Assembly: GCA_002116315.1 (NCBI GenBank)
Contig: KZ107838.1
Location: forward strand, 2,994,343 to 3,058,342
DNA length: 64,000 nt
Source of the DNA: Epicoccum nigrum
Taxonomy: Eukaryota > Ascomycota > Dothideomycetes > Pleosporales > Didymellaceae
Reading direction: 5' to 3'
The notes below the pieces were generated by a model. That model was not told the DNA's origin, made no database searches, and saw only the letters and a program-made list of their open reading frames with translations. The position numbers were made by a program, and so were the translations under genes. Of this stretch, positions 1 through 9,946 are shown piece by piece (position 1 is the first letter of the stretch; the number at the start of each line of letters is the position of its first letter).

Positions 1-1
1 T

Positions 2-1024
2 GCAACGGGCACTATTTCATACTGTGCACCCGAAGTTCTCAGGCAGGAACGGCCAGGAGGACCCTACGGGAACTTCACTACCAAGTCAGATATCTTCTCA
101 CTGGGCATGATTGTTTACTTCATGTGTTTCGCGCGCTTGCCATACAAAAATGCAGATGGCATCGACGAAGATAACGAAGATTTAGAACAGCTGCGCGCCG
201 AGATTTCTACGTGGGCTGGGATCGACGATGAGCATCGTGTACGATCTGACCTACCCGAGAAACTGTACAGGTCGCTCAAGCGTCTGCTGGCGCTGAACCC
301 TGATGAACGTCCAGCAACAGAAGAGATTCTACACGTTCTCAAGTCCCCATCTGTTTTCGACGAGTTCAATGCCTATGCTGGCCCTTCGGGCATGGACGAT
401 TTCAGCCCTCGCATATCCCGCGCAGATACCCCGAGCCCTGGACCTGCACAAATGAAGAGGAAACGAAGCTCACAGCAATACACGCGACCTGGGCGCTCGA
501 ACCTTGGAGCGTCGGTCATGGAGCGTTCGCCAAGTCCGCCAGCTGCCCAAATTACTCGCAGGACGAGCTCAGAGGATGCAGCGGTGGTCTTGAGGTCGAA
601 GAAGTTGGAGCTCCCTGCGCCTGAGCTCGCTAGGACACCTTCCCCCCAGAGGCTTATGCTACCTCCTCCATCAGCTGAGGGCGAGGGTCGACTTGGTCAG
701 TATCGCAGTCGCTTGTTTACTGCTCTACAGGATCCAGTCACAGCCAGCATAGTTAGGGTTGTATTGTTCTTTGCAAAAGTCGTTAGCTTGTTTGGCCCTT
801 GCCAGCCATTTGCGGCAGAGCCGTGGGCAACGTATTCGTTGCTTGGTCTGGCATCTCTTGACTTTCTGTATCCTCACGTAATCGTACTACCGCAAGCCCG
901 TCGCTGGTACGTCGGAGGTCTAGCAGGAAGCCTCGTGTTGATGCTGGTGCACCTGTCGGTTGTTTTGGTACTTTGGAAGCGTGGCAGGCTTTGTGCTCGA
1001 AGCATCACTTGGGATGAGATTTGA
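2..1024 (+). CDS. Iks1-like Ser/Thr protein kinase, C-terminal part (truncated by window edge)
   Basis: The reading frame enters from the left edge in the kinase activation segment (GTISYCAPEVL, with the APE motif) and continues through subdomain IX (SDIFSLGMIVYF) and the end of the C lobe (LNPDERPATEEIL). A Ser/Pro/Arg-rich linker follows. Near the C-terminus are two hydrophobic stretches, around VVLFFAKVVSLF and LVLMLVHLSVVLVLW, likely membrane segments. A kinase domain followed by a low-complexity linker and C-terminal membrane helices is the layout of the fungal IKS1 family, whose substrates are poorly defined. The ATP-binding lobe and catalytic loop lie outside the window, so activity cannot be judged. 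The kinase assignment is firm; the Iks1 subfamily is an inference from architecture. Confidence 0.8.
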   Translation, partial: ATGTISYCAPEVLRQERPGGPYGNFTTKSDIFSLGMIVYFMCFARLPYKNADGIDEDNEDLEQLRAEISTWAGIDDEHRVRSDLPEKLYRSLKRLLALNPDERPATEEILHVLKSPSVFDEFNAYAGPSGMDDFSPRISRADTPSPGPAQMKRKRSSQQYTRPGRSNLGASVMERSPSPPAAQITRRTSSEDAAVVLRSKKLELPAPELARTPSPQRLMLPPPSAEGEGRLGQYRSRLFTALQDPVTASIVRVVLFFAKVVSLFGPCQPFAAEPWATYSLLGLASLDFLYPHVIVLPQARRWYVGGLAGSLVLMLVHLSVVLVLWKRGRLCARSITWDEI

Positions 1025-1501
1025 GCGAAGACAGAATGGTGGAGAGGTCAGAGGCAATTCGCAGATTCATAGACTATCCTCTCCTATTTTGTAATGTATT
1101 CTCCAAGCCTCAATTACATCATGGCACAACTCGATTTGCATCATTGCGAACTGGTGGCCAGGCCGTCTCCCGAGCTCGCCCCGTTTCGTTTCAGGGATGT
1201 TGGGCTGGAAGGGGCTCGGTCTAATTGGTCCGGGCAGCAGAGGTAGCGCCCACATTGGCGAGATGGGGTCAACCGTCATGTTTACGCCAATCCGGCTTGT
1301 CAACAACACCAACACTAACATAGACAGCGTGCTCCTGAAGTCGCGAGCTCCCACCAACCTCTTGACTTATTTCCCATGCTCTCGTAGTCTTAGCGGAGCA
1401 TCTCTTTCACGGTAGACGCGTGTTTTGGACGCGCCGCAGCACAAACAAACAAGCTCAGGTCACTTGACTTCACACAACACAACACAACACAGCACACCAC
1501 G
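1025..1501. other. intergenic, kinase 3' end to spindle-pole gene promoter
   Basis: Short open frames here (67-96 codons) are unrelated to any family I know. The last 60 bases before the next start are CA-rich (cacaacacaacacagcacac), as is common in fungal 5' leaders. Confidence 0.5.
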
Positions 1502-4500
1502 ATGCAATCGTCCCCTCCCACAAGCATAGGGAAGGCGCGTACGATTCGCGAGCTTTCGCGCAGCCTCAGCCACAGCCCGCGCAACATCCCATCGCCCTCA
1601 TTGGCGCCCAGCGACTCCAACCCAACTAAGCGCTCGGGGTTTGGGGTGACGCAAACATCCGACTTCGCCAACGACCCCGACTTTCTCATGTCAACACAAC
1701 AAAACTTCGTCGACGCGACCGACACATTGCCGCAGTACCCACGCATCCGCTCCACCGCGAAGAAGATGACTTCTTGGCAGCCCATGCGCTCGGTGCAAAC
1801 CAACCCCGACACGTCCATGGTGAACAAGGAATTCGGCGACTTCGACCAAAGCGGCTCGGACGAGGAGAGTATCTCTGTCGAGCACGCGCGTGGCCTGGAC
1901 CGTGGCACACCAGTCAGACAGAGCTCCGCTTTCCACAGCCTCTACGACCTCACCCCTCCCTCAAACCGGGCGCGCAAATCCTTTCTTGCTGAGAGTGGAA
2001 ACCTTCGGCGCGACGCTCAGATTCGACGAGCTTCGCGCAACGACCTCGACACGGCGTCGCCGCGTCCCGCGAGCAAGCGCAACTCACCCGCCCTGGCTGC
2101 AAAGGAGAACAAGCGCAACTCACTCGCCCAGCACCACGCGAGGCTGTCTGAGGATGAATCGTCTTTCATGCAGGACCGCCCGCCTACGCTTACCGTAAAC
2201 TCCACTAAGAACACGCGCTGGGGCAATCGCCAGGCTTCCCTACAAACGGACGGTTTTATGAACGAGTCGACGCGTGCCAACCCGAAATCCCAGTCACGCC
2301 CTTCGACCGGCCAGAACGCAACTGCGCAGTCATTTATTCTGCCCGACTTACCCAATCTGACCGAGCTGGTATCAGGCGTATTCGGGGATGGCACACCAGT
2401 GTTCTCAAAGAGCACTCCAGGGCGATCGCGCTTCGCTGCTCCCCCTGGTGGTGGTCGCCGCCCCAACCACATCCCGATCGATAGCGTTCCCATTCCGGAT
2501 GAGGAGAAGGCCATCTTCTCAGCTCTTCAGCAGCTGCAGGACAAGGTCGCCCAGATCGAGGCTGAGCGATCCGAACAGGACAGACGGATTGAGGAGCAGG
2601 ATCTGGAGTTGATTGAGCTGAGAGCCAATGCACAGGCGTATGAGAGATCAAAGCGCAGCGACAGCGCAAATGACTCGGACGCTGGCAAGGGACACTGGAA
2701 GGTGGAAAAGACGCGTGAGTACAGCGTCTTACTTGACCAGAACAACATGCTGACCTAGCAACAGGACTCGACGCGACCGTCCAAACCCTCCGGACGAAAC
2801 TCGACCGCGCCGACCGCAAAGTCGCTGTACTCGAAATCGAGAAGAAGCGACTGACTACCGAGCGCGACAACATGACTAGCCAGCTTGGTGTTGCCTTCCA
2901 GACCTGCGAAGAGCTCAAGAACGAGAAACTGGCTCTGGCTGATGAGAACGACGCCCTTCGTCAGGAGGTCGAGGCCCTCAGAGGCGACAACGAGGAGCTT
3001 CGTGACCAGCTGAACCATGAGATGGACCACCACCGCGAGGAGACTGTGCAACTTCAAAAGCAATTCGACCAGGCTGCGAACGCCACGGAGAAGCAGAACG
3101 CGACCTTGAATGCCGAATTGGCCCGTGTCCGCACCCAGTACGACGAGAACACTCAACAGCTTGCTCGTCAAGATGCCGAGCTTCGTAAGGCCCGTCAGGA
3201 GAAGGCTGAATTTTCGCGCCTTCAGACAGATAACGAAGCTCTCAAGGCACAGCTGGCTAGCATGAAGTCCAGGCGCGAGGAGGAGGTCAAGAAATGGCAA
3301 CGTCAGGAATCTGCCTTGAAGGCTCAAGTCGATCGCCGAGACGAGACCATCCGGCACTTCCAGGACGCGACTCAGGAGCAGACCAACGAGGCCATGCGTC
3401 TAGATAATGAGCATCTACGCGAGGAGCTTGCACAGCTTGCCATGCAGCATGAGGACGACTACGAGAAGTGGGCACGGAAGGAGGACCAGCTCAAGCGCAA
3501 GGTTCAGCAACGCGAGGTAGCTGCCAGGCAGACTCTGGATTTGACACGCGAAGTGCTGAACATCCGTGAGGCGGATGAGGAGCAAAGGGACCACACTAAG
3601 CGGGACACTCTTCAGCGCAAACCCGGCTACCGACGCGAGGACTCTCGATCCCGTACCAAGAACCGCGTCCAGCAAGAGTCGCGTAATAGCCGGGCTGAGC
3701 TTGCGCAGGCACGTTCCCAGGAAGATCTGCGTAGAGACCACACTGGGGTCTCTAGGAAGGACTTCAGCAGGTCTCTGCCAGCGGATACTCGACGGATGTT
3801 CACAGCTCCATCTGGCAGTAGGAATGCACGTGTAGACAGTGAGGTTGAGTCGACTACCGATCTCTCCCTCAAGCCTCACGGTACTCCGTACATGTCGCGC
3901 AGCTTGCAGTCTACTAGACCTCCCGTTCCTATTCAGCGACCTGCTGATTTGGACCTGACTGAGTTGAGCTTCATTGGTAGCGACGTGATTGCTCAACTCC
4001 GCCGCCAGCTGGAGGAAGAGCGTGCCAACGCGCGTCGTGGTTCATCTCATCAGGTCGTTCGCGACGAGACTGTTCGCTCTCAACGACAGACTCGCGAGGA
4101 CACGGTCAGGTCTGTTGCTTCCGAGCGACGCCCATCTCTGGTTCGCAAATCATCGCTCAAGGACGCTACGCGCCGCACTACAGCATCAGAATTTGAGGAC
4201 GACGTCACTGGCAACATGTCGAATCTGGATGCCGACACCGAGCCTACACGGACCAAGGACCTCTCCATGCACAGCAACACCAGCCGTCGTCGTCGTGGCG
4301 CCCCTACTGAGATGACATCTGCCTTCATTGTGCCAGACCTGAAGATCGAGTCCCGTCGCCCATCCGTTACAGCTACCACTGTCTCCAAGCACGACAAGAA
4401 CCACGACAACGCCAATTGCACCGTCTGCCGCCGCGAAGGCCTTACCTCCTCAACCTCCGACCTCCGCGTTCCCCGTCTTATTCCCGTCTCCTCTCGCATG

Positions 4501-5070
4501 CCTGTCGACGAAATCGACGCTACACTCCGTCCCGCCCGCTCTCCCAAGGAAGCCCTCGCCCTTGTCGTCAAGGAGCTCAAGGACGAGCGTGCACACCTGC
4601 ACATCGAGCTCGCCGCGCTCCGCGCCATGCTCGAGCTGCACGACGCCAGCCAAGGCGCGCGCAAGCGCAGCGATCTCAACGCGAGCATCCAAGAAACCCT
4701 GCGCCGCCTCGAGATCAAGGACAACCAGATCTACAACCTATACGACGTGCTTGAGGGCCAGGCCGCCGACGGCGAAATCACGGAGCAAGACGTCGAGGAC
4801 CTCACGGAGCAGATCCGCGCCGAGGACGCCAAGGAGGGCATCAACGCCGACGTGGACATGAGCCATGTCGAGCTGGAGCGCGGCCGCAAGGGCCAGGGCA
4901 AGCGCGTCACCATCCGCAGCTTTGTGGATGAGAGCGAGAGCGAGACGGGCACGAGGGATTTCGGGAGGGATGCGCACAGGCACACCATCCTGGACGATGA
5001 AACGGAGGAGCTTCCCTGGGAGGGGTTCGAGGATAGTGAGATCCCTGAGGGGTGGGGGAAGGTTCACTGA
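1502..5070 (+). CDS. Ppc89/Cep57-like spindle pole body coiled-coil protein
   Basis: Two exons (1502-2714 and 2765-5070; intron of 50 nt, donor GTGAGT, branch CTGAC, acceptor CAG) give about 1172 residues. An alternative acceptor 6 nt upstream also keeps frame. The N-terminal third is Ser-rich and disordered. A long heptad coiled coil runs from roughly residue 338 to 640, and its part after the intron (LDATVQTLRTKLDRADRKVA) resembles the PPC89/Cep57 centrosome-localisation domain. Near residue 955 is a Cys-x2-Cys element (NCTVCRR). Around 995-1060 a second helical block (KEALALVVKELKDERAHL) resembles the Cep57 microtubule-binding domain, followed by a short C-terminal helix (LEIKDNQIYNLYDVLEGQ). 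Known members (S. pombe Ppc89, Aspergillus SnaD) sit at the spindle pole body and anchor septation or mitotic factors. The family assignment is by recognised motif style, not a search. Confidence 0.75.
2715..2764 (+). other. spliceosomal intron of the spindle pole gene
   Basis: GTGAGT donor, ATGCTGAC branch site and CAG acceptor. Removal joins a phase-1 exon to the downstream frame and restores a continuous coiled coil. Confidence 0.8.
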
Positions 5071-6472
5071 GGTGACTGCATGAACTTCAGGATGGGATTG
5101 GCGTTTTTTTTTTCTTTTCGCAGGTCGGTCCGGATGGAGGGTCATTGGTGTTGGTATTATTATGGGGCGATTGGGTAACGGCGCTTCGACACGCTTTTGG
5201 AACCTTCCCTGGTTGTCTCGTCCGTTCTGTCCTGTCTGGTCTTCTCAGAGAACGGCGTTCTGGATCGCTTCTAGCTCCTCACTCCTCATGAATTTGCGGG
5301 TCTGGGAGCAGACGCTGCTGGGGACTCCTGCTTTTTCCCTCTCACCGCACCTCGACTCGCCTTACTGGCTCGAGTTGGCGCTGGAAAGGGGGGAGATGTG
5401 GTTGAGTCGCTGCTGGTAGATGCTTTTGGTGGCTGTGTTGAGAGAGGGGGCGTGTCTGGTTCGTCGGAGGAGGAAAGAAGAGGATAGGGTACGGTTAGAG
5501 ACAATCACACCTTTCTACTTCAGATGCGGATTCAGATGTTTTGCCGTTGTCGGCTATACGCTATGGTGTCTGTGTTCTTGCTACGTGAGGCCCAGACGAA
5601 ACTGGTTTAAGAGGGCGAGAGAGAGATGGTGGTGGTGTTACACTTCCGGATCTGTGCTTGTCAGTAGATAGGTAGGCTGCGGCACGACGAAAGAAAGAAC
5701 AAGGGCGGCAGATGATTGGAATCAGCTTCACAACGCTGTTGCTCTACTATCACAACTTGAAAATGCAGACTCTGAAGGCTGCAAGTAAGAAACTTCAGCT
5801 CATTCCCACTTACCCAGCCCTTTTGTAATTTTCAGAGATGTTAAAGTTGCTCTGTCTCTTGAGTGCGGAAGCTGATTGGCGTACTGGGTATGTACAAGGG
5901 TTATTCTCTGTGGACTACCTACCCCTGACATACTTGTATGTTTTTATTTTCGTTACGAAAGTAGTCTCATCGCCTAGTAGTCCGTCTCCTATTGGTAGGA
6001 AAATTGGCGTAAAGATCTGGGACACGGCAGATGTATGGGACGAGGCTAGCGTCGTGCCTTAGTATTTGCTGAGGAAGCGACGTCGTGAGACCATACCTTC
6101 AACTCCAGGCGTTCTAGATTCTGACAATGTGAGGTCAGCAGTGGTATTTAGAAGCGACAACCCCTAGAAATAGCTATTCTTGTTCGAAAGGGACGGCTAG
6201 TAGCCACAGCTAGGTGTCGTCGAGGCACAAGGCTGGAAAGGCGTGAAAAAGCATGGAAATCCGACACCAGGCTGAGCAGTCACGAGCGCGCGGAGCAGTG
6301 GTTTAATCGTCGCTTGAACCTATGGATGGCTTCGCTCAGCCGTCTCGCCTGTTGCATAATGATTGGAAGATTGTGGCCCCCAAACAATGCTGTTGAAGGT
6401 TACCCAGCTTGCTCATCGTATTAACCTCACCAGCACCCCGATCATCTCCTAATTCCACACACTCGGATAACC
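5071..6472. other. long intergenic region without a supported gene
   Basis: About 1.4 kb. It holds a T-rich tract just after the spindle-pole gene stop (about 5105-5117) and several short open frames. The only one with protein-like composition is a 72-codon Ser/Pro-rich frame on the minus strand (5286-5504), which has no recognisable homology and probably lies in a 3' UTR. Confidence 0.5.
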
Positions 6473-7270
6473 ATGTTCGTCCCTTCTATCCACCATCTCA
6501 GCTTGCTGTGTATTTGGCTGCCGAGCGTCGCTCTCGCCCTGCGTGAATGCGACCTCGACGGCGCAACATCGACATACACACAGGGCGAGCTGATCATTCC
6601 GTTCGACAATCTCTGCGGCAGGGACATCGATGCGCACCTCGACTACGCCCCGAGCGCCGAACAGCGCCGCTCGGACTGTCTCGATCGCTGCGTCAGGCAG
6701 GCCCCGCTGTGCTACGGCTTCGACTACAGCCCCTACATCCGCCAGTCCGACAACAACTGCTACCTGATGAATGACTCGTTCCCCGCAAGCAGCGCTACGG
6801 AACGGAGCTTTGTGGCCGATGCGGGCATGCTGAACCCGGAATACCTGGCACGGCTACCGGAGGACTGTAAGAGTCTGGGGCTGAGGGGGTGCTTTGAGCG
6901 GTATGGCCCTCTGGGCAGCTTCAGCACTGCGAGTTCGGCAACACCGACGGCTTCATCGTCTGGGGGCCTGTCAACAGGCGCAAAAGCAGGCATCGGTGCT
7001 GGCGCAGGGCTGGTTGCCTTGATAGCGATACTGTGCGGAGTGCTGTTTATTCTTAAACGCGTAAAGCGCAAGAGGTCGAGATCGCCTTCCAATACAGTCC
7101 AGCAGAGCAACCACGGCGGCGACACGTATCCATCACACAAGGCGGAGTCTCAGACCCATGTCTGCGAAGCGGCGAGCGGGCCAGAGCTCGCAGAGCCCAG
7201 CTCGAGTATGCCTGCGGCGAGTTCTGAGCAGGTCCACGAGATTGATGGACGTGCTCGTCATGAGAAGTGA
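6473..7270 (+). CDS. secreted or surface single-pass membrane protein with Cys-rich ectodomain
   Basis: An intronless 265-residue protein with a signal peptide (about residues 1-22, core LSLLCIWLPSVALA). The ectodomain holds about eight cysteines, including CLDRCVRQAPLCYGFDY. A Cys pattern of the form C-x3-C-x6-C-x-G-F with a later CYL is reminiscent of PAN/apple or WSC-like carbohydrate-binding domains of fungal surface proteins. A Ser/Thr-rich stalk follows, then one transmembrane helix near residues 167-197 (GAGLVALIAILCGVLFILK) with a basic stop-transfer (RVKRKRSRSP) and a 65-residue cytoplasmic tail. This is the layout of fungal wall-stress sensor-like proteins. The function is inferred from topology only. 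Confidence 0.65.
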   Translation: MFVPSIHHLSLLCIWLPSVALALRECDLDGATSTYTQGELIIPFDNLCGRDIDAHLDYAPSAEQRRSDCLDRCVRQAPLCYGFDYSPYIRQSDNNCYLMNDSFPASSATERSFVADAGMLNPEYLARLPEDCKSLGLRGCFERYGPLGSFSTASSATPTASSSGGLSTGAKAGIGAGAGLVALIAILCGVLFILKRVKRKRSRSPSNTVQQSNHGGDTYPSHKAESQTHVCEAASGPELAEPSSSMPAASSEQVHEIDGRARHEK

Positions 7271-8064
7271 GGAGATCGTGTGGTTTGGGTTTGCAATTCT
7301 GGAGGGTAAAAAGTAGAAGGAAGGATTGTGAAGTTAGAGCCGCGACTGCTTCTCATGCAATGGCTCTTATATACATTCCGCCATGGGGATTATAGATAGC
7401 AACTACGATCTTGATGACTGTCGAGGACAAAACAATTCGCATCCTGCCTATCTTTTCTCTTCTTTGCCACACTTCGCACAAGCAAGTACGCTCCCTACGA
7501 TATCTATTTCTAATCTTATTGTCAAGTACCTCTTGCGTGTGCCCTATCCGGAGGTCCTGAAAATCCCGCTCGCCTTTCTCGTGACCATTGTATAGCCATT
7601 GCTCTCCCACTCAAGGTCAAGATTCCCGTCTTGATCATCCTCTGCGTGATCGCGACGGTGGGCGTGACCTTGTTGCGAGAGGAATGGTTCGTTAGTCGGC
7701 ATACCAATGCCACCGCAAAAGCAAACCAAAACCACTTCATCCTCGCAAGTCAGCCGGAGGTCGATCTCGAGGATGCCTGACATGTTGGGACTCGAATACA
7801 ATCCTTGGTCCATCCCGGAGGGTATGACCAGGATTCGTTCAATATGGTCAAACAGTGGTGATGGTGGCAACGAGTAGGGGTCAGGACCGAAGTCCCTGGT
7901 GGCCCATGGCTCCTAACGGGGTATATGGGAGGTTGGGTGGTGGGCGGGCTTGGGAAATACCGGAGGCGCAATGCTCTGGTTTCGTCTCAGCCTGCAATTA
8001 TCTTTCAATATCGCTTGAACCAATTATACGTTGGTTAACATTCTCCCTCTGCATGCAAATACTA

Positions 8065-8290
8065 ACAATCTTGTAGTGTTCGCTCTTAGATCTGCACTTA
8101 CCGCTTGCAGCTCATGGATCTCCTGTCCCTCAAAACCTGTTCAGCGCCGACTGTAAGTTACTCGTTGTTGTCTTTCTTTATACAGACATTGACAATCTTC
8201 TAGCGCTTTCATGAATCCTGCTCTTATCGCTTCCAGCTTATAGATTTCTCGTCCTTTAAGACTGTTTCAACGCCAATCGTTGTCGCTCTG
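8065..8290 (+). repeat. two diverged tandem copies of an exon-like unit of about 90-127 bp
   Basis: The motif acaatctt(g/c)tag occurs at 8065 and 8192, 127 bp apart. The roughly 76 bases after each copy align at about 70 percent by eye: gcttgcagctcatggatctc against gcttccagcttatagatttc, and ttcagcgccgactgt against ttcaacgccaatcgt. Many differences are C/T or G/A transitions. The spacer (8153-8203) begins GTAAGT, contains a TTGAC branch-like site and ends CTAG, so each unit looks like an exon behind its own acceptor. Confidence 0.6.
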
Positions 8291-9406
8291 TACACTTGCA
8301 ACATTGCATACCAAAGCTCAACCATGTCCGGCTGTGCGATATCTCACATTCCTATGTTTTGAAGACAAGCATATTCAATACCGAGGAATATACATATCTG
8401 AGGTTCATTGGTTTTGCATCTCTTCAGTCATCCGTGGTTCCCAGTTTCCTTTCCGTAATGAGGAAGATCGCTACCGCAGTACACCAACCGCCGATACTTC
8501 ATAAGTGCATGCACGCCGTCGCACTTCGCCTCAAGCTTCACAATCGACCTCGCTTTCACCATGTCTCGAAGACCATTTGAAGCACCTACGAAGGCTCGCT
8601 TTGCAACTTACTGCCTACTATCGCTAGCATCGGTTGCAATTCCCCATTCCATATGTGATAGCACCAACTGTGCAATCCAGCTACTCTGGCTTGTTGGTCC
8701 CTGAATTGTGGCTATTGGTTTCGCGGCATACATGGAATCAAACCTACTTCCAAGTTATACTGCACCAATCTGCGCTGTGCTTGTTCTCCCTTGTCAGCTC
8801 ACAACCTGGATTCAAACCTATCTCACGATCCCTCCGACTGACACAAGAAGCGAGAGCAGCACAACCACTCAAGCACATATCATTCACTTCGCATGTCGTT
8901 ATACGTACTCTCTGAGTGCGAGCACTATCGTCTTTACTGGATAACGCACTGAAACGACCAGCCCCTCACCTTTCGCTTATTTTTCAAGGCCTACCTCGCA
9001 GCCCATAGTGATCGCGCGTTCAAACAAAGCAGAGACCGTCTCAGCTACCACTTAGGTGGCTTATCGTCGATTGGTTCATCTTTCACTGCTTATTCTTGAT
9101 CAGTTGGATGTGCCTCAGCTATTCTGTAAAGTGCCTCGCAAATCCGGACTTCGATGGCGAAAATCTCCCACTAGTGATTTCTTTCACAAGAGTGTTGTAT
9201 ACTCCGACGAATATACTCTCGTTGGTACCAAATTCACTCTCGTTGATGCTGGGCTTAAAACTCCAACGCCCTATACAATTGTTGAATAGGATGCTGTTCT
9301 GGTTAATCGTGGACTTCACGAAATACGTTTGGAAGTGGCGGAGAACACGGGAAGCCACAATCCTGCCTTAACATGATCGATCAACACAGTAGCTTGTGTC
9401 ATATCC

Positions 9407-9657
9407 ATGCGGCCTGTCGATTTGCTACACAAGATCGTCCACGCCTATCGAGTTCGCGGGTACGTTCCAAGTAAAACAAAGCGAGCTAACGCCGCTATAG
9501 CTTACACTCTATTAGCATTCATGGCTGCGATGAAGAACCCATGACACTCTCTCGGACTCGTACGCATACGATCGCTTTCACCACACATGTGCAACACCGC
9601 TGCAACCGCAACCTAGATGATGGATCCTGTCCACGAGTATACCCACATCTACCATGA
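9407..9657 (+). CDS. possible small two-exon gene or gene remnant
   Basis: An ATG at 9407 opens a frame to 9459. A short candidate intron (9460-9500, GTACGT donor, GCTAAC branch, TATAG acceptor, 41 nt) joins it in phase 2 to a frame ending at TGA 9655-9657, giving about 69 residues (with a segment SIHGCDEEPMTLSRTRTH). No family is recognised, the product is small, and it sits in an otherwise decayed region. I list it because the intron signals are good. It could be the 3' part of a broken gene. Confidence 0.25.
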
Positions 9658-9946
9658 TCCAGCCGTACAGTGCTAACTCATATGCGTGTCCGCGAAAGTT
9701 CACGGTCGGCATGGAGAACAACATATTGAACTATTCCCTGGACTACATCTTGGCGCCTTTCGTGGATAATTTGAGGCTCAACTTCGCGCGCGTGGACGGG
9801 CAGCTCAACTGATTTTCATCTGTGCTATGGCTGCATGTCATAGACTAGAGCACATCTGCTTGAGGAGCCGCACTGCTTTTTCCAGAGATTGCGATTTGAA
9901 GCTCCCCCCACACTTCGTGCGGATTTTCGATAAGAGCCCGGTGCTC

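Larger units (their letters stand above)
7271..9946. other. gene-poor region with coding remnants and exon-like duplication
   Basis: About 2.7 kb with no intact gene I can support. Plus-strand frames near 7610-7823 look coding (a membrane-helix-like run PVLIILCVIATVGVTLL followed by LLREEWFV), as do 7774-7881 and 7858-8030 (GYMGGWVVGGLGKYRRR). They are separated by stops and frame changes. The minus strand has a 108-codon open frame (7544-7870) that I do not recognise. Intron-like blocks occur at 8153-8203 and 9460-9500. This may be one decayed multi-exon gene or a spliced non-coding transcript. Confidence 0.45.

Noticed and set aside
2017..2514. 165-codon minus-strand frame, and similar long frames opposite 2.7-5.1 kb
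   Set aside because: Shadows of the spindle-pole coiled-coil gene caused by GC-rich third positions.
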